NCBI GenBank assembly: GCA_026125895.1
Contig: JAHCKG010000005.1
Location: 124,001 to 188,000, forward strand
Direction of reading: 5' to 3'
DNA from: Pseudolabrys sp.
GTDB lineage: Bacteria > Pseudomonadota > Alphaproteobacteria > Rhizobiales > Xanthobacteraceae
DNA length: 64,000 nucleotides
The stretch's first letter is position 1, and each line of letters begins with the position of its first letter. Positions 53,337-63,198 of the stretch are shown here, one piece after another. Position numbers and translations under genes: made by a program. Below the pieces are notes generated by a model. It worked only from the letters and a program-made list of their open reading frames with translations, was not told the origin of the DNA and made no database searches.

Positions 53337-55093
53337 GTGCGACCGATATGGCGGCGCCCGCGGCCCCGGCCAAGCGCAGCGAACCCCGTTTTCAGCGGCT
53401 GCTGCGCACCATGCTGTACGGCGCCAATGTCGATCGCAACGTCAAGGCCAAGGCGCGCCTGCTGCTGGCGATGGTGGTGTTCATCGGTCTTTACGGCGTC
53501 ATTGCCGGCCGACTGGTAATGTTCGCGGTCATCAGCGACGGTCATAGCGGCCGCCGCAGCGTGACACAGGATGCCGTCGCGACGGCGCGCCCCGACATCG
53601 TCGATCGCCGCGGCTCGATCATCGCCACCGACGTGAAGACGCCGTCGCTGTTCGCCGAGCCGCGCAAATTGATCGACGTCGACGAGGCGGTCGAACTGCT
53701 GACCGCGACCTTGCCCGATCTCGATGCCAAGGAATTGCGCGAGCGGCTGTCGTCGAACCGCGGCTTCGTCTGGCTCAAGCGCGAGATCACGCCGAAGCAG
53801 CAGAAGGAAATCTACCGGCTCGGCCTTCCCGGCATCGGCTTCCTGACCGAGAACAAACGCATCTATCCGAACGGCCCGGTGGTGAGCCACGAGATCGGTC
53901 ACGTCAATGTCGACAACCAGGGCATTGCCGGCATGGAAAAGTGGCTCGACGGGCAGGGTCTGGCCGCGCTGCACATGGCCGGCCTCGCCACCGACCGCTT
54001 GCAGCGGCCCGTCGAACTGGCGCTCGATCTACGCGTACAATTCGCGCTGCGCGACGAACTGGTGAAGGCGCGTGACAAATTCCAGACCAAGGCCGCGGCC
54101 GGCGTCGTTCTCAATGTCAACACCGGCGAAGTCGTGGCCATGGTATCCGAGCCCGACTACGACCCGAACAATCCGCGCGAAGCCAACGACCCCACCCGTA
54201 TCAACCGGCTGACCACCGGCGTGTTCGAGATGGGCTCGACGTTCAAGATCTTCACGCTGGCGATGGGTCTCGACTCCGGCCGGATGGGGCTGACCTCGCA
54301 GTTCGACGGCCGCCAGACCTTGCGCTACGGCCGCTTCACCATCCACGACGATCATCCGCTCAACCGCATGCTCACGGTGCCGGAGATCTTCACTTACTCG
54401 TCGAACATCGGCGCGGCGCGCATGGCGTTGTCGCTTGGCCCGGAATATCACCGCGCCTTCCTCAAGAAGATGGGGCAGCTCGACCGGCTGCGCACCGAAC
54501 TTCCCGAAAGCGCCGAGCCGATCGTGCCGAAGCGCTGGGGCGAACTGAACACGGTCACGATCGCCTTCGGCCACGGCCTGTCGGTGGCGCCGCTGCAGGC
54601 GCTCATGGGCGTGGCGGCCACGATGAATGGCGGCCTGCTGATCCCGCCGACCTTCCTGAAGCGCACGCCGGAAGAGGCGCGCGCGCTGGCGACGCAGGTG
54701 CTCAAGCCCGAAACGTCGATGCAGATGCGCTACCTGATGCGCCTCAATTCGGAAAAAGGCACGGGCACCAAGGCCAACGTTGCCGGCTATTATATCGGCG
54801 GCAAGACCGGCACGGCCGAAAAGGTGATCAACGGCCGCTATGCCAAGAACAAATTGTTGACCGATTTCATGGCTGTGATGCCGGCCGACAAACCGAAATA
54901 CCTGCTGCTGATCATGCTCGACGAGCCGCATGGCTCCAAGGAAACCTATGGCTTCGCCACCGCCGGCTGGAACGCCGCGCCGACGGCTGCCAAGGTGATC
55001 TCGCGCATCGGTCCGCTGCTCGACATGCAGCCGCGCTTCGATCTGCCTCCCGCCGATCAGTTGATCCTGGCCAGCGGCAAGGTGGCGCGGTGA
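53333..55093 (+). CDS. ftsI: Peptidoglycan transpeptidase FtsI (PBP3)
   Basis: 586 residues from the ATG at 53333. A short cytoplasmic tail, one membrane helix (LLLAMVVFIGLYGVIAGRLVMFAV), PBP dimer domain (DIVDRRGSIIATDVKTPSLFAEPR) and the transpeptidase domain with catalytic GSTFK, SSN and KTGTAEK. Septum-specific crosslinking in the divisome. Start chosen at the four-base overlap with ftsL; the longer frame has no fitting N terminus. Confidence 0.95.
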   Translation: MSATDMAAPAAPAKRSEPRFQRLLRTMLYGANVDRNVKAKARLLLAMVVFIGLYGVIAGRLVMFAVISDGHSGRRSVTQDAVATARPDIVDRRGSIIATDVKTPSLFAEPRKLIDVDEAVELLTATLPDLDAKELRERLSSNRGFVWLKREITPKQQKEIYRLGLPGIGFLTENKRIYPNGPVVSHEIGHVNVDNQGIAGMEKWLDGQGLAALHMAGLATDRLQRPVELALDLRVQFALRDELVKARDKFQTKAAAGVVLNVNTGEVVAMVSEPDYDPNNPREANDPTRINRLTTGVFEMGSTFKIFTLAMGLDSGRMGLTSQFDGRQTLRYGRFTIHDDHPLNRMLTVPEIFTYSSNIGAARMALSLGPEYHRAFLKKMGQLDRLRTELPESAEPIVPKRWGELNTVTIAFGHGLSVAPLQALMGVAATMNGGLLIPPTFLKRTPEEARALATQVLKPETSMQMRYLMRLNSEKGTGTKANVAGYYIGGKTGTAEKVINGRYAKNKLLTDFMAVMPADKPKYLLLIMLDEPHGSKETYGFATAGWNAAPTAAKVISRIGPLLDMQPRFDLPPADQLILASGKVAR

Positions 55094-56538
55094 TCCTCGG
55101 CGATCTCCTCACCGAGGCCAAGCTCGATCCGGGATTCGCGCATCTGGCGATCAGCGGCGTATCGTCCGACAGCCGCAAGGTGAAGCCCGGCTTTCTCTTC
55201 ATCGCCATCGCGGGCAACAAGGCCGACGGGGCGCAATATGCCGCGAGGGCGGTGGAGGCCGGCGCCGTCGCCGTCGCCGCCGAGCACAAGCCCGCCGGAC
55301 TGCCGGCGCAGGTCGCCTTCGTCGAAGTCGCCAATGCACGGCGCGCGCTGGCGCTGGCCGCGGCGCGCTTTTATCCGCGACAGCCGTCCACCATCGCCGC
55401 CGTCACCGGCACCAGCGGCAAGACGTCGGTCGCCGCCTTCACGCGGGAGATCTGGACGGCGCTGGGACATGCAGCGGCGAGCATCGGCACCGTCGGCATC
55501 GTCTCGCCCAAGGGCGAGGTCTACGGCTCGCTAACCACGCCCGATCCGGTCGATCTGCATCGTTCGCTCGATGAACTCGCCGGGCAAGGCGTCACGCATC
55601 TGGCGCTGGAAGCTTCCTCGCACGGCCTCGATCAGCACCGGCTCGACGGCATTCTCATCGCCGCCGGCGGCTACACCAACCTGTCGCGCGATCATCTCGA
55701 TTATCATCCGACTCTGGAAGCCTATCTCGCCGCCAAGCTGCGGCTGTTCTCGGATCTGATCGCGCCGGGCGGCACCGCGGTCATCAATGCCGACGACGAC
55801 CATGCAACGCAAGTTATCGCCGCAGCGACGCAGCGCGGCCTCAAGGTGATGACGATCGGCACGCGCGGTGAGGGCATCAGAACCGTCCGCGTTGTTATCG
55901 ACGGCTTTGCGCAGCGTGTCGAGTTCGTGCACGGCGGCGTCAGTTATGATGTAAAGCTGCCGCTGGTCGGCGCCTTCCAGGTTCAGAACGCCGCGGTGGC
56001 GGCTGGGCTGGTCATCGCGACGGGCGCAAGGCCTGCGGATGTGTTTCCGGCGCTGGAAAAGCTCACCGGCGCCAAGGGTCGCCTCGAACTCGGCGGCAGC
56101 TATCGCGGCGCGCCGATCTTCATCGACTATTCGCACAAGCCGGACGCTCTGGCCAAGGCGCTGGAGGCGTTGCGGCCTTACGTCAGCGGCAAGCTGATTG
56201 TCGTGTTCGGCGCCGGCGGCGACCGCGACCCCGGTAAACGTCCGCTGATGGGCGAGGTGGCCCACGCCAAAGCCGACCGCGTCATCGTCACCGACGACAA
56301 TCCGCGCAGCGAGAACCCGGCTGCGATCCGCGCCGCCATTCTCAAAACGGCGCCCGGTGCAACGGAGGTCGGCGACCGCGGCGAAGCGATCCGCGCCGGC
56401 ATCGCCGCGCTCGAGACGGGCGACGTGCTGCTGATCGCCGGAAAGGGTCATGAGACCGGCCAGATCGTCGGCGCCAAGGTGTTGCCGTTCTCCGACCACG
56501 AGGCGGTGGCGAAGGTGTTGAAGGAGATGGAGGCATGA
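55090..56538 (+). CDS. murE: UDP-MurNAc-L-Ala-D-Glu:meso-diaminopimelate ligase
   Basis: 482 residues, GTG start at 55090 overlapping ftsI by four bases. Mur ligase: substrate domain (DSRKVKPGFLFIAIAGNKADGAQYA), ATP-binding loop TGTSGKTSVAAF, TTPDPVDLH, EASSHGLDQHR, INADDDH, and the C-terminal DNPRSENP motif, the feature selecting meso-diaminopimelate over lysine. Adds the third stem-peptide residue in the cytoplasm. Confidence 0.96.
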   Translation: MILGDLLTEAKLDPGFAHLAISGVSSDSRKVKPGFLFIAIAGNKADGAQYAARAVEAGAVAVAAEHKPAGLPAQVAFVEVANARRALALAAARFYPRQPSTIAAVTGTSGKTSVAAFTREIWTALGHAAASIGTVGIVSPKGEVYGSLTTPDPVDLHRSLDELAGQGVTHLALEASSHGLDQHRLDGILIAAGGYTNLSRDHLDYHPTLEAYLAAKLRLFSDLIAPGGTAVINADDDHATQVIAAATQRGLKVMTIGTRGEGIRTVRVVIDGFAQRVEFVHGGVSYDVKLPLVGAFQVQNAAVAAGLVIATGARPADVFPALEKLTGAKGRLELGGSYRGAPIFIDYSHKPDALAKALEALRPYVSGKLIVVFGAGGDRDPGKRPLMGEVAHAKADRVIVTDDNPRSENPAAIRAAILKTAPGATEVGDRGEAIRAGIAALETGDVLLIAGKGHETGQIVGAKVLPFSDHEAVAKVLKEMEA

Positions 56539-56552
56539 AGCGCGGCCTCATT

Positions 56553-56676
56553 CTTGTCCCGGGCGCGTTGCAACACGAAGTGTTGCTACGCAGAACCGGG
56601 ACCGTTCCAAACTCCGAATCCGTTACGGTCCCGGGTCTGCAGCGCATCATGAAGACATGCTGCGCTGCGCCCGGGA
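56553..56676 (+). repeat. Palindromic repeat, family 3 (copy c), between murE and murF
   Basis: Hairpins CTTGTCCCGGGCGCGTTGC...ACCGGGAC and GGTCCCGGGTCTGCAGCGC...GCGCTGCGCCCGGGA; outer arms also pair (TCCCGGGCGC/GCGCCCGGGA). It fills the 151-base gap between murE and murF, a junction that is usually tight. Related in design to the element at 15448. Confidence 0.78.
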
Positions 56677-56689
56677 AAAGAGGCAACAC

Positions 56690-58126
56690 ATGACTCCCCT
56701 CTGGACCCTCGCCGACATGGCCCGCGCCATGCGCGCCGACATCAACGGCGCGCCGGCGGAGGCCATCACCGGCATCTCGATCGACACGCGCACCATCGCG
56801 AAGGATGAAGCCTTCTTCGCCATCAAGGGCGATGCGCGCGACGGCCATGATTTCGTTGAAGCCGCCCTGCAGGCCGGCGCCGGCGTCGCCGTCGTCGCCC
56901 GCGGCGAGCGCAAACGCTTTGCCGCCGACGCACGGCTGCTGCTGGTCGACGATGTCCTGGAAGCCTTGCGTGATCTGGCGCGCGCCGCCCGCGCGCGCAC
57001 CGATGCGCGCATCGTCGCCGTCACCGGTTCGGTCGGCAAGACCGGCACCAAGGAAGCCTTGCGCCTGGCGCTGTCGGCTGACGGTGAAACCCATGCCTCG
57101 GCCGCGTCCTACAACAATCACTGGGGCGTGCCGCTGTCGCTGGCGCGCTGCCCGGCCGACGTCAAATACGCCATCTTCGAGATCGGCATGAACCATGCCG
57201 GCGAGATCACGCCGCTGGTCAAGATGGTGCGGCCGCATGTCGCCATCGTCACCACGGTCGAGCCGGTGCATCTGGAATATTTCGGCTCGGTCGAAAAGAT
57301 CGCCGACGCCAAGGCCGAGATTTTCCTCGGCCTCGAGCCGGGCGGCGCCGCGGTGATCAACCGCGATAACGGCCAGCATGACCGGCTGGCGGCCGCGGCC
57401 CGGGCGGCCGGCGTCGGCCGCATCGTGAGCTTCGGCGAACACGCATCATGCGAGGCGCGGCTGATGCGTTTCGCGCTTCGTGCCGACACCTCCTGCGTTC
57501 ATGCCGACATCCTCGGCCACGAGGTGCACTACAAGATCGGCGCGCCGGGCCGGCATCTGATCAACAACTCGCTCGCCGTGCTCGCCGCCGTGTCGCTGAT
57601 GGGCGCCGATCTGGCGCTCGCCGCGCTGGCGCTCGGCCAGCTGCGGGCGCCGACCGGGCGCGGCGCGCGCATCGTGCTGCGCGTCAACGGCGGCACCGCG
57701 CTGTTGATAGACGAAAGTTATAACGCCAATCCGGCGTCGATGGGCGCGGCCATCGCGCTGCTCGGCCAGGCCGACATTGGCCCGCGCGGCCGGCGCATCG
57801 CCGTGCTCGGCGACATGCTGGAGCTGGGCGGCGATGGCGCCACGCTGCATGCGGCTTTGGCCGCGAATCTCGAGGCCGCGCGCGTCGATCTCGTATATTG
57901 TTCTGGACCGTTGATGCATTCGCTGTGGGAGGCTCTTCCCTCCGGCCGCCGGGGCGGCTATGCCGGAACGGCGGCGGAATTGGAGCCTGTCGTGCTCGGC
58001 GCCGTGCGTCCCGGCGATGCGATGATGGTGAAGGGCTCGTTCGGCTCCAAAATGGCCCCGATCGTCAAAGCGTTAGAACGAACTTATGCGGGTAGCCCGG
58101 CCCCCGAGGCGGACGCCGGAGCCTGA
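56690..58126 (+). CDS. murF: UDP-MurNAc-tripeptide:D-Ala-D-Ala ligase
   Basis: 478 residues from the ATG at 56690 ([14 protein letters not shown]), with AGAGG upstream. Substrate domain ([28 protein letters not shown]), ATP loop [40 protein letters not shown], the carbamylated-Lys region and [18 protein letters not shown]. Completes the UDP-MurNAc-pentapeptide in the cytoplasm. A palindromic repeat occupies its leader. Confidence 0.96.
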   Translation: MTPLWTLADMARAMRADINGAPAEAITGISIDTRTIAKDEAFFAIKGDARDGHDFVEAALQAGAGVAVVARGERKRFAADARLLLVDDVLEALRDLARAARARTDARIVAVTGSVGKTGTKEALRLALSADGETHASAASYNNHWGVPLSLARCPADVKYAIFEIGMNHAGEITPLVKMVRPHVAIVTTVEPVHLEYFGSVEKIADAKAEIFLGLEPGGAAVINRDNGQHDRLAAAARAAGVGRIVSFGEHASCEARLMRFALRADTSCVHADILGHEVHYKIGAPGRHLINNSLAVLAAVSLMGADLALAALALGQLRAPTGRGARIVLRVNGGTALLIDESYNANPASMGAAIALLGQADIGPRGRRIAVLGDMLELGGDGATLHAALAANLEAARVDLVYCSGPLMHSLWEALPSGRRGGYAGTAAELEPVVLGAVRPGDAMMVKGSFGSKMAPIVKALERTYAGSPAPEADAGA

Positions 58127-58155
58127 AACCAGCCCCCTGCGGCAAGGCGACCTCG

Positions 58156-59241
58156 ATGTTTTATTGGCTGACTGAGCTTTCCGATAAAATCTCGTTCTTC
58201 AACGTATTCCGCTACATCACCTTCCGGACCGGCGGCGCCGTCGTGACCGCGCTGGTCTTCGTGTTTCTCTTCGGCAGTCCGATCATCGACATGCTGCGCC
58301 TCAAGCAGGGTCGCGGCCAGCCGATTCGCACCGACGGGCCGCAATCGCACCTCGTTACCAAGAAGGGCACGCCCACCATGGGCGGCCTGATGATTCTCTC
58401 GGGGCTGCTGGTTGCCACGGTTCTGTGGGCCAACCCGATGAATCCTTATGTCTGGATCGTGCTCGGTGTGACGCTGTCCTTCGGTCTGATCGGCTTCTAC
58501 GACGATTATCTCAAGGTGACGAAGCAGACCCATAACGGCTTTTCCGGTCGCACGCGCCTCCTGGCGGAGTCGACCGTGGCGGTGATTGCCTGCACGGCCA
58601 TCGCCTATATCGGCAAGGGCCCGATGGCGACGTCGCTGGCCTTTCCCTTCGTCAAGGAACTCGTGGTCAATCTCGGCTGGATGTTCGTCATCTTCGGCGC
58701 CTTCGTCATCGTCGGCGCCGGCAATGCCGTGAACCTGACCGACGGCCTCGACGGTCTCGCCATCGTGCCGGTGATGATCGCGGCGGCGAGCTTTGGCGTG
58801 ATCTCCTACGTCGTCGGCAACGCGCTGTTCTCCGAGTATCTGCAACTGCATTACGTCGCCGGCACCGGTGAACTCGCCGTATTGTGCGGCGCCGTGATCG
58901 GCGCCTCGCTCGGCTTCCTGTGGTTCAACGCGCCGCCGGCCTCGATCTTCATGGGCGACACCGGGTCGCTGGCGCTCGGCGGCATGCTCGGCACCATCGC
59001 GGTGGCGATCAAGCACGAGATCGTGCTCGCCATCGTCGGCGGCCTGTTCGTGCTCGAAGCGGTGTCGGTGATCGTGCAGGTGGTGTCGTTCAAGCTGACC
59101 GGCAAGCGCGTCTTCAAGATGGCGCCGATCCACCATCACTACGAACAGATGGGCTGGACCGAACCGCAGATCGTCATCCGGTTCTGGATCATCGCCGTGG
59201 TGCTGGCGCTCGCCGGGCTGTCGTCGCTGAAGCTGCGATGA
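58156..59241 (+). CDS. mraY: Phospho-N-acetylmuramoyl-pentapeptide transferase
   Basis: 361 residues, about ten membrane helices. Signatures: [21 protein letters not shown] (aspartate pair), [32 protein letters not shown] and [11 protein letters not shown] (the His cluster). Transfers phospho-MurNAc-pentapeptide to undecaprenyl phosphate, giving lipid I. Its stop overlaps the murD start by four bases. Confidence 0.97.
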   Translation: MFYWLTELSDKISFFNVFRYITFRTGGAVVTALVFVFLFGSPIIDMLRLKQGRGQPIRTDGPQSHLVTKKGTPTMGGLMILSGLLVATVLWANPMNPYVWIVLGVTLSFGLIGFYDDYLKVTKQTHNGFSGRTRLLAESTVAVIACTAIAYIGKGPMATSLAFPFVKELVVNLGWMFVIFGAFVIVGAGNAVNLTDGLDGLAIVPVMIAAASFGVISYVVGNALFSEYLQLHYVAGTGELAVLCGAVIGASLGFLWFNAPPASIFMGDTGSLALGGMLGTIAVAIKHEIVLAIVGGLFVLEAVSVIVQVVSFKLTGKRVFKMAPIHHHYEQMGWTEPQIVIRFWIIAVVLALAGLSSLKLR

Positions 59242-60647
59242 TCCCCGTCACCACCTTCGCCGGCAAGAAAGTCGCCGTATTCGGGCTCGGCGGCTCCGGG
59301 CTGTTGACGGCGAAGGCGCTGAAGGCGGGCGGCGCGCATGTCATTGCCTTCGACGACGCGCCGCTCAAGCTCGAGCAGGCGCAGGCCGCGGGTATCGAAA
59401 CCGCCAATCTCGCTGACATCGACTGGTCGGATATCGCGGCGCTGGTGCTGTCACCCGGCGTGCCGCTGACGCATCCGACGCCGCACTGGACGGTGCAGCG
59501 CGCGCAGCGCGAGGGCGTCGAAGTCATCGGCGACATCGAACTGTTCTGCCGCGAGCGCGCGTTGTACGGCGCCGATTGCCCGCTGGTCGCGATCACCGGC
59601 ACCAACGGCAAATCGACGACGACGGCGCTCACCGCGCATCTCATCAAGAGCGCGGGCCGCGATGCGCAGATGGGCGGCAATATCGGCACGCCGGCTCTGG
59701 CGCTCGAACCCTTCGCGCCGGGTCGTCATTACGTGCTCGAAGTGTCGTCCTACCAGATCGACCTCGCGCCATCGCTGCGGCCGACCGTCGGCGTCTTCAT
59801 CAACCTGACGCCGGATCATCTCGACCGCCACGGCACCATGGAAAACTACGCCGCGATCAAGACTTTGGTCGTGGCGCAAGTCGAGCCGGGCGGCACCGCC
59901 GTGCTTGGCGCCGACGACAAATGGGTGCGCGAGGCGGCCGACCGTCTCGAGCGCGCCGGCCGCACCGTCGTCCGCGTCTCGGTCGAGAGCAAGCTGCGCG
60001 ACGGTTATTTCGCCGAGGGCACGCGCATCATGCACAGCGTTGGCGGCAAGGCGCATCCCGCGGCGCAGCTCACCGGCATTGGTTCCCTGCGCGGCGCGCA
60101 CAATGCGCAGAACGCTGCCTGCGCCATCGCCGCCTGCGTCGCGCTCGGCATCGATCTCACCGCCATTCAGAAAGGGCTCGTGTCGTTTCCCGGTCTGGCG
60201 CATCGCATGCAGACCGTTGGCCGCAAGAAGACCGCGGCCGGCGACATTCTCTATGTCAACGACTCCAAGGCCACCAACGCCGACAGCACGTCGAAGGCGC
60301 TCTCGAGCTTCCACGACATCTTCTGGATCGCCGGCGGGAAGCCGAAGACAGGCGGCATCGAGAGCCTGTCGGAATACTGGCCGCGCATCGCCAAGGCCTA
60401 CCTGATCGGCGAGGCGGCCGCCGAATTCGCCCGCACGCTGGACGGCAAGGTCGCTTACGAGATCAGCGAGGTGCTGTCGGCCGCGATCGACGCCGCCACC
60501 CGCGATGCCGAGGCGGCCGGCTTGAAGGAAGCCGTGATCCTGCTGTCGCCGGCCTGCGCCTCGTTCGACCAGTATCCGAACTTCGAAGTCCGCGGCAAAG
60601 CCTTCGCCGACCTCGCCCTGGCTGTGCCGGGGGTGCAGAAAATTTAG
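59238..60647 (+). CDS. murD: UDP-MurNAc-L-alanine:D-glutamate ligase
   Basis: 469 residues from the ATG at 59238. N-terminal Rossmann-like domain ([20 protein letters not shown]), ATP loop [46 protein letters not shown] and [11 protein letters not shown] with GGKPKTGG near the C terminus. Adds D-Glu in the cytoplasm. The longer open frame starting at 58884 runs within mraY and is rejected. Confidence 0.96.
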   Translation: MIPVTTFAGKKVAVFGLGGSGLLTAKALKAGGAHVIAFDDAPLKLEQAQAAGIETANLADIDWSDIAALVLSPGVPLTHPTPHWTVQRAQREGVEVIGDIELFCRERALYGADCPLVAITGTNGKSTTTALTAHLIKSAGRDAQMGGNIGTPALALEPFAPGRHYVLEVSSYQIDLAPSLRPTVGVFINLTPDHLDRHGTMENYAAIKTLVVAQVEPGGTAVLGADDKWVREAADRLERAGRTVVRVSVESKLRDGYFAEGTRIMHSVGGKAHPAAQLTGIGSLRGAHNAQNAACAIAACVALGIDLTAIQKGLVSFPGLAHRMQTVGRKKTAAGDILYVNDSKATNADSTSKALSSFHDIFWIAGGKPKTGGIESLSEYWPRIAKAYLIGEAAAEFARTLDGKVAYEISEVLSAAIDAATRDAEAAGLKEAVILLSPACASFDQYPNFEVRGKAFADLALAVPGVQKI

Positions 60648-60660
60648 AAGCGTTGTCATC

Positions 60661-60706
60661 GCCCGCTTCACCCTCCCCCTCCAGGGGAGGGTAAAGACAA
60701 GCGGGC
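60661..60706 (+). repeat. Palindromic repeat, family 6 (copy b), between murD and ftsW
   Basis: Outer arms GCCCGCTT and AAGCGGGC, inner hairpin ACCCTCCCC-TCCA-GGGGAGGGT. It is in the 131-base gap between murD and ftsW. The inner hairpin resembles the CTCTCCC/GGGAGAG hairpin near 47090. Confidence 0.65.
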
Positions 60707-60778
60707 GGCACTTCCTTAACCCTTCGCTAACCGTCCCGCGTCAGCTTGGGTCCTGACGGGGCCCCGGGACATTTCCTC

Positions 60779-61933
60779 ATGATTTCGCGCGCACAACGTA
60801 CCCCCATCGGCGAATGGTGGTGGACGGTCGATCGCCTGACCATCGCCGCCGTCGGCGCGCTGATGCTGGCCGGCATCGTCCTGTCGCTCGCCGCCTCGCC
60901 GCCGGTGGCGGGCCGCATCGGGCTCGAGCCGTTCTACTTCGTCAACCGCCACATCTTCTTTCTGTTTCCGACCATCGCCATCATGATCGGCGTGTCGTTC
61001 CTGACGCCGCATCAGATCCGCCGCCTCGCGCTCATCATCTTCGTCATCAGCCTGGTCATGGTCGCGGTGACCCCGATCTTCGGCCAGGAGATCAAGGGCG
61101 CGAAACGCTGGCTGGTCGTGTTCGGCATCAACATTCAGCCGTCCGAGTTCCTCAAGCCCGCCTTTGTCATCCTCATCGCCTGGCTGTTCGGTGAATCGGC
61201 CAAGCGTCCGGAAATGCCGGCCAACACCTTCGCGCTCATCCTGCTGCTGATGGTGGTGGCGCTGCTCGTCATCCAGCCCGACTTCGGCCAGACCATGCTG
61301 ATCTTGCTGGTGTGGAGCGCGCTTTTCTTCATGGCCGGCATGCGCGTCATCTGGATGTTCGGCATCGCCGGCGCCGCCGGTTTCGGCCTGCTGGTCGCCT
61401 ATTACACCGTGCCGCACGTCGCGAGCCGCATTCAGCGCTTCCTCAATCCGCAATCGGGCGACACCTTCAACATCGACGTCGCCACCGAGAGCTTCATGCG
61501 CGGCGGCTGGTTCGGCCGCGGTCCGGGCGAGGGCACCGTCAAGCGCATGCTGCCGGAGGCGCACACCGACTTCGTGTTCTCGGTGGCAGCTGAAGAATTC
61601 GGCGTCGTGCTCTGCCTGGCGCTGGTCGCGCTCTACACCTTCATCGTCGTGCGCGCGATGCTGCGCGCCATGCGCAATGAAGATCCGTTCTGCCGCTTCG
61701 CCGCCGCCGGACTGACGATGCTGTTCGCGACGCAGTCGGCGATCAACATGGCCGTGAACCTGCATCTCATTCCGGCCAAGGGAATGACCCTGCCTTTCAT
61801 CTCCTATGGCGGCTCGTCGATGCTGTCGCTGGCTTACGCCATGGGCATGCTGCTGGCGCTGACGCGTGAACAGCCGCGCGGCGCCGTGCTCGCGGCGCCG
61901 GATGAATTGCTGCCGGCCGGGAGCCGGGCGTGA
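60779..61933 (+). CDS. ftsW: Septal peptidoglycan polymerase FtsW
   Basis: 384 residues from the ATG at 60779 (MISRAQRTPIGEWWWTVDR), SEDS family with about ten membrane helices. Signatures: GAKRWLVVFGINIQPSEFLKPAFVI, QPDFGQTMLI (the catalytic-Asp loop region), GRGPGEGTVKRMLPEAHTDFVFSVAAEEFG and AINMAVNLHLIPAKGMTLPFISYGGSSML. An 11-codon upstream extension to 60746 is possible. Polymerises lipid II at the septum with FtsI. Confidence 0.96.
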   Translation: MISRAQRTPIGEWWWTVDRLTIAAVGALMLAGIVLSLAASPPVAGRIGLEPFYFVNRHIFFLFPTIAIMIGVSFLTPHQIRRLALIIFVISLVMVAVTPIFGQEIKGAKRWLVVFGINIQPSEFLKPAFVILIAWLFGESAKRPEMPANTFALILLLMVVALLVIQPDFGQTMLILLVWSALFFMAGMRVIWMFGIAGAAGFGLLVAYYTVPHVASRIQRFLNPQSGDTFNIDVATESFMRGGWFGRGPGEGTVKRMLPEAHTDFVFSVAAEEFGVVLCLALVALYTFIVVRAMLRAMRNEDPFCRFAAAGLTMLFATQSAINMAVNLHLIPAKGMTLPFISYGGSSMLSLAYAMGMLLALTREQPRGAVLAAPDELLPAGSRA

Positions 61934-61941
61934 AAATAATT

Positions 61942-62025
61942 CGTCATGGCCGGGCTTGTCCCGGCCATCCACGCCTTGTTTGAGATAGAAAGACGTGGAT
62001 GCCCGGCACGAGGCCGGGCATGACG
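61942..62025 (+). repeat. Palindromic repeat, family 1 (copy c, inverted), between ftsW and murG
   Basis: Reads GTCATGGCCGGGCTTGTCCC at its left and GTGGATGCCCGGCACGAGGC at its right, ending GCATGACG: the reverse complement of the copy at 4190-4274 in both halves. It fills nearly all the ftsW-murG gap and ends 11 bases before the murG ATG. Confidence 0.85.
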
Positions 62026-62036
62026 TCGGATAGGCC

Positions 62037-63137
62037 ATGTCAGTCAGCGATAGAAAACTTGTCCTGTTGGCCGCCGGCGGTACCGGCGGCCATCTGTTTC
62101 CCGCGGAATCGCTGGCCGTCGTCCTGAACAAGCGCGGCGTGGCGGTCGATCTCGCCACCGACGTGCGCGCCGCGCATTTCGAGTTTCCGGCGCGTGACGT
62201 TCATCTTATCCCGAGCGCCACGGTGCGCGGCCGCGATCCGCTGTCGCTGGCGCGCACCGCCTTGATGCTGGGCCGCGGCACGCTGAAGGCCTTCGGCATC
62301 ATCGGCCGCATCAGGCCTTCCGTCGTCGTCGGCTTCGGCGGCTATCCGACGGTGCCGCCGCTCATCGCCGCGTCGTGGCGCGGCGTGCCGACGGTGCTGC
62401 ATGAGCAGAACGGCGTCATGGGCCGCGCCAACCGCTTGCTCGCCTCGCGCGTCACCGCCATCGCCACCGGCTTCCGCGCGCTTGCCAAGGTGGACGATGC
62501 CGTGCGCGCCAAGATGACCTTCACCGGCAATCCGGTGCGGCCGCTGGTGATCGAAGCCGCGAAGGTGCCTTATGACACGCCGCGCGCCGACGGCACCTTG
62601 CGGCTCCTGGTGTTCGGCGGCAGCCAGGGCGCGCGCGTAATGTCGGACATCGTGCCGCCGGCCATCGAGAAGCTCGACGCCGGCTTGCGGGCGCGGCTGC
62701 ATGTCGTGCAGCAGGCGCGGCCCGAGGATATCGACGCCGTATCGGCCCACTATGAAAAAATCGGTGTCGCCCATAGCTGCGCGGCGTTCTTCTCCGATCT
62801 GCCGGTGCGCATGGCGGCGGCGCACCTCGTCGTGTCGCGCTCGGGTGCATCGACCGTCGCCGAGTTATCCGCCATTGGCCGGCCGGGCATTTTGGTGCCG
62901 CTGCCGCATGCCCTTGATCAGGATCAATTCGCCAATGCCGGCGTTCTGCAGGATGCAGGCGGGGCGGTACGCATCGTGCAAGCCGACTTCACGCCGGAGC
63001 GCCTTGCCCGGGAGCTCACCGCGCTGGCGGCGGAGCCGGCACGACTCGCCACGATGGCGGCGGCGGCCAAGAGCGCGGGAACTATCGATGCAGCGGAGCG
63101 GCTGGCCGATCTGGTGATGAAAACCGCCCGCATTTGA
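62037..63137 (+). CDS. murG: UDP-GlcNAc:lipid I N-acetylglucosaminyltransferase
   Basis: 366 residues, GT-B fold, membrane-associated. [18 protein letters not shown] (first glycine-rich loop), [14 protein letters not shown] (second), [31 protein letters not shown] (third), and [36 protein letters not shown] with the donor-contact Glu and Gln. Makes lipid II. The ATG at 62037 follows a palindromic repeat closely. Confidence 0.96.
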   Translation: MSVSDRKLVLLAAGGTGGHLFPAESLAVVLNKRGVAVDLATDVRAAHFEFPARDVHLIPSATVRGRDPLSLARTALMLGRGTLKAFGIIGRIRPSVVVGFGGYPTVPPLIAASWRGVPTVLHEQNGVMGRANRLLASRVTAIATGFRALAKVDDAVRAKMTFTGNPVRPLVIEAAKVPYDTPRADGTLRLLVFGGSQGARVMSDIVPPAIEKLDAGLRARLHVVQQARPEDIDAVSAHYEKIGVAHSCAAFFSDLPVRMAAAHLVVSRSGASTVAELSAIGRPGILVPLPHALDQDQFANAGVLQDAGGAVRIVQADFTPERLARELTALAAEPARLATMAAAAKSAGTIDAAERLADLVMKTARI

Positions 63138-63198
63138 CATTTCCGGCCACTACCGGGAAAAGCCGTCCGTCACGGATCAAACAATCGAGGTCGTTCTC

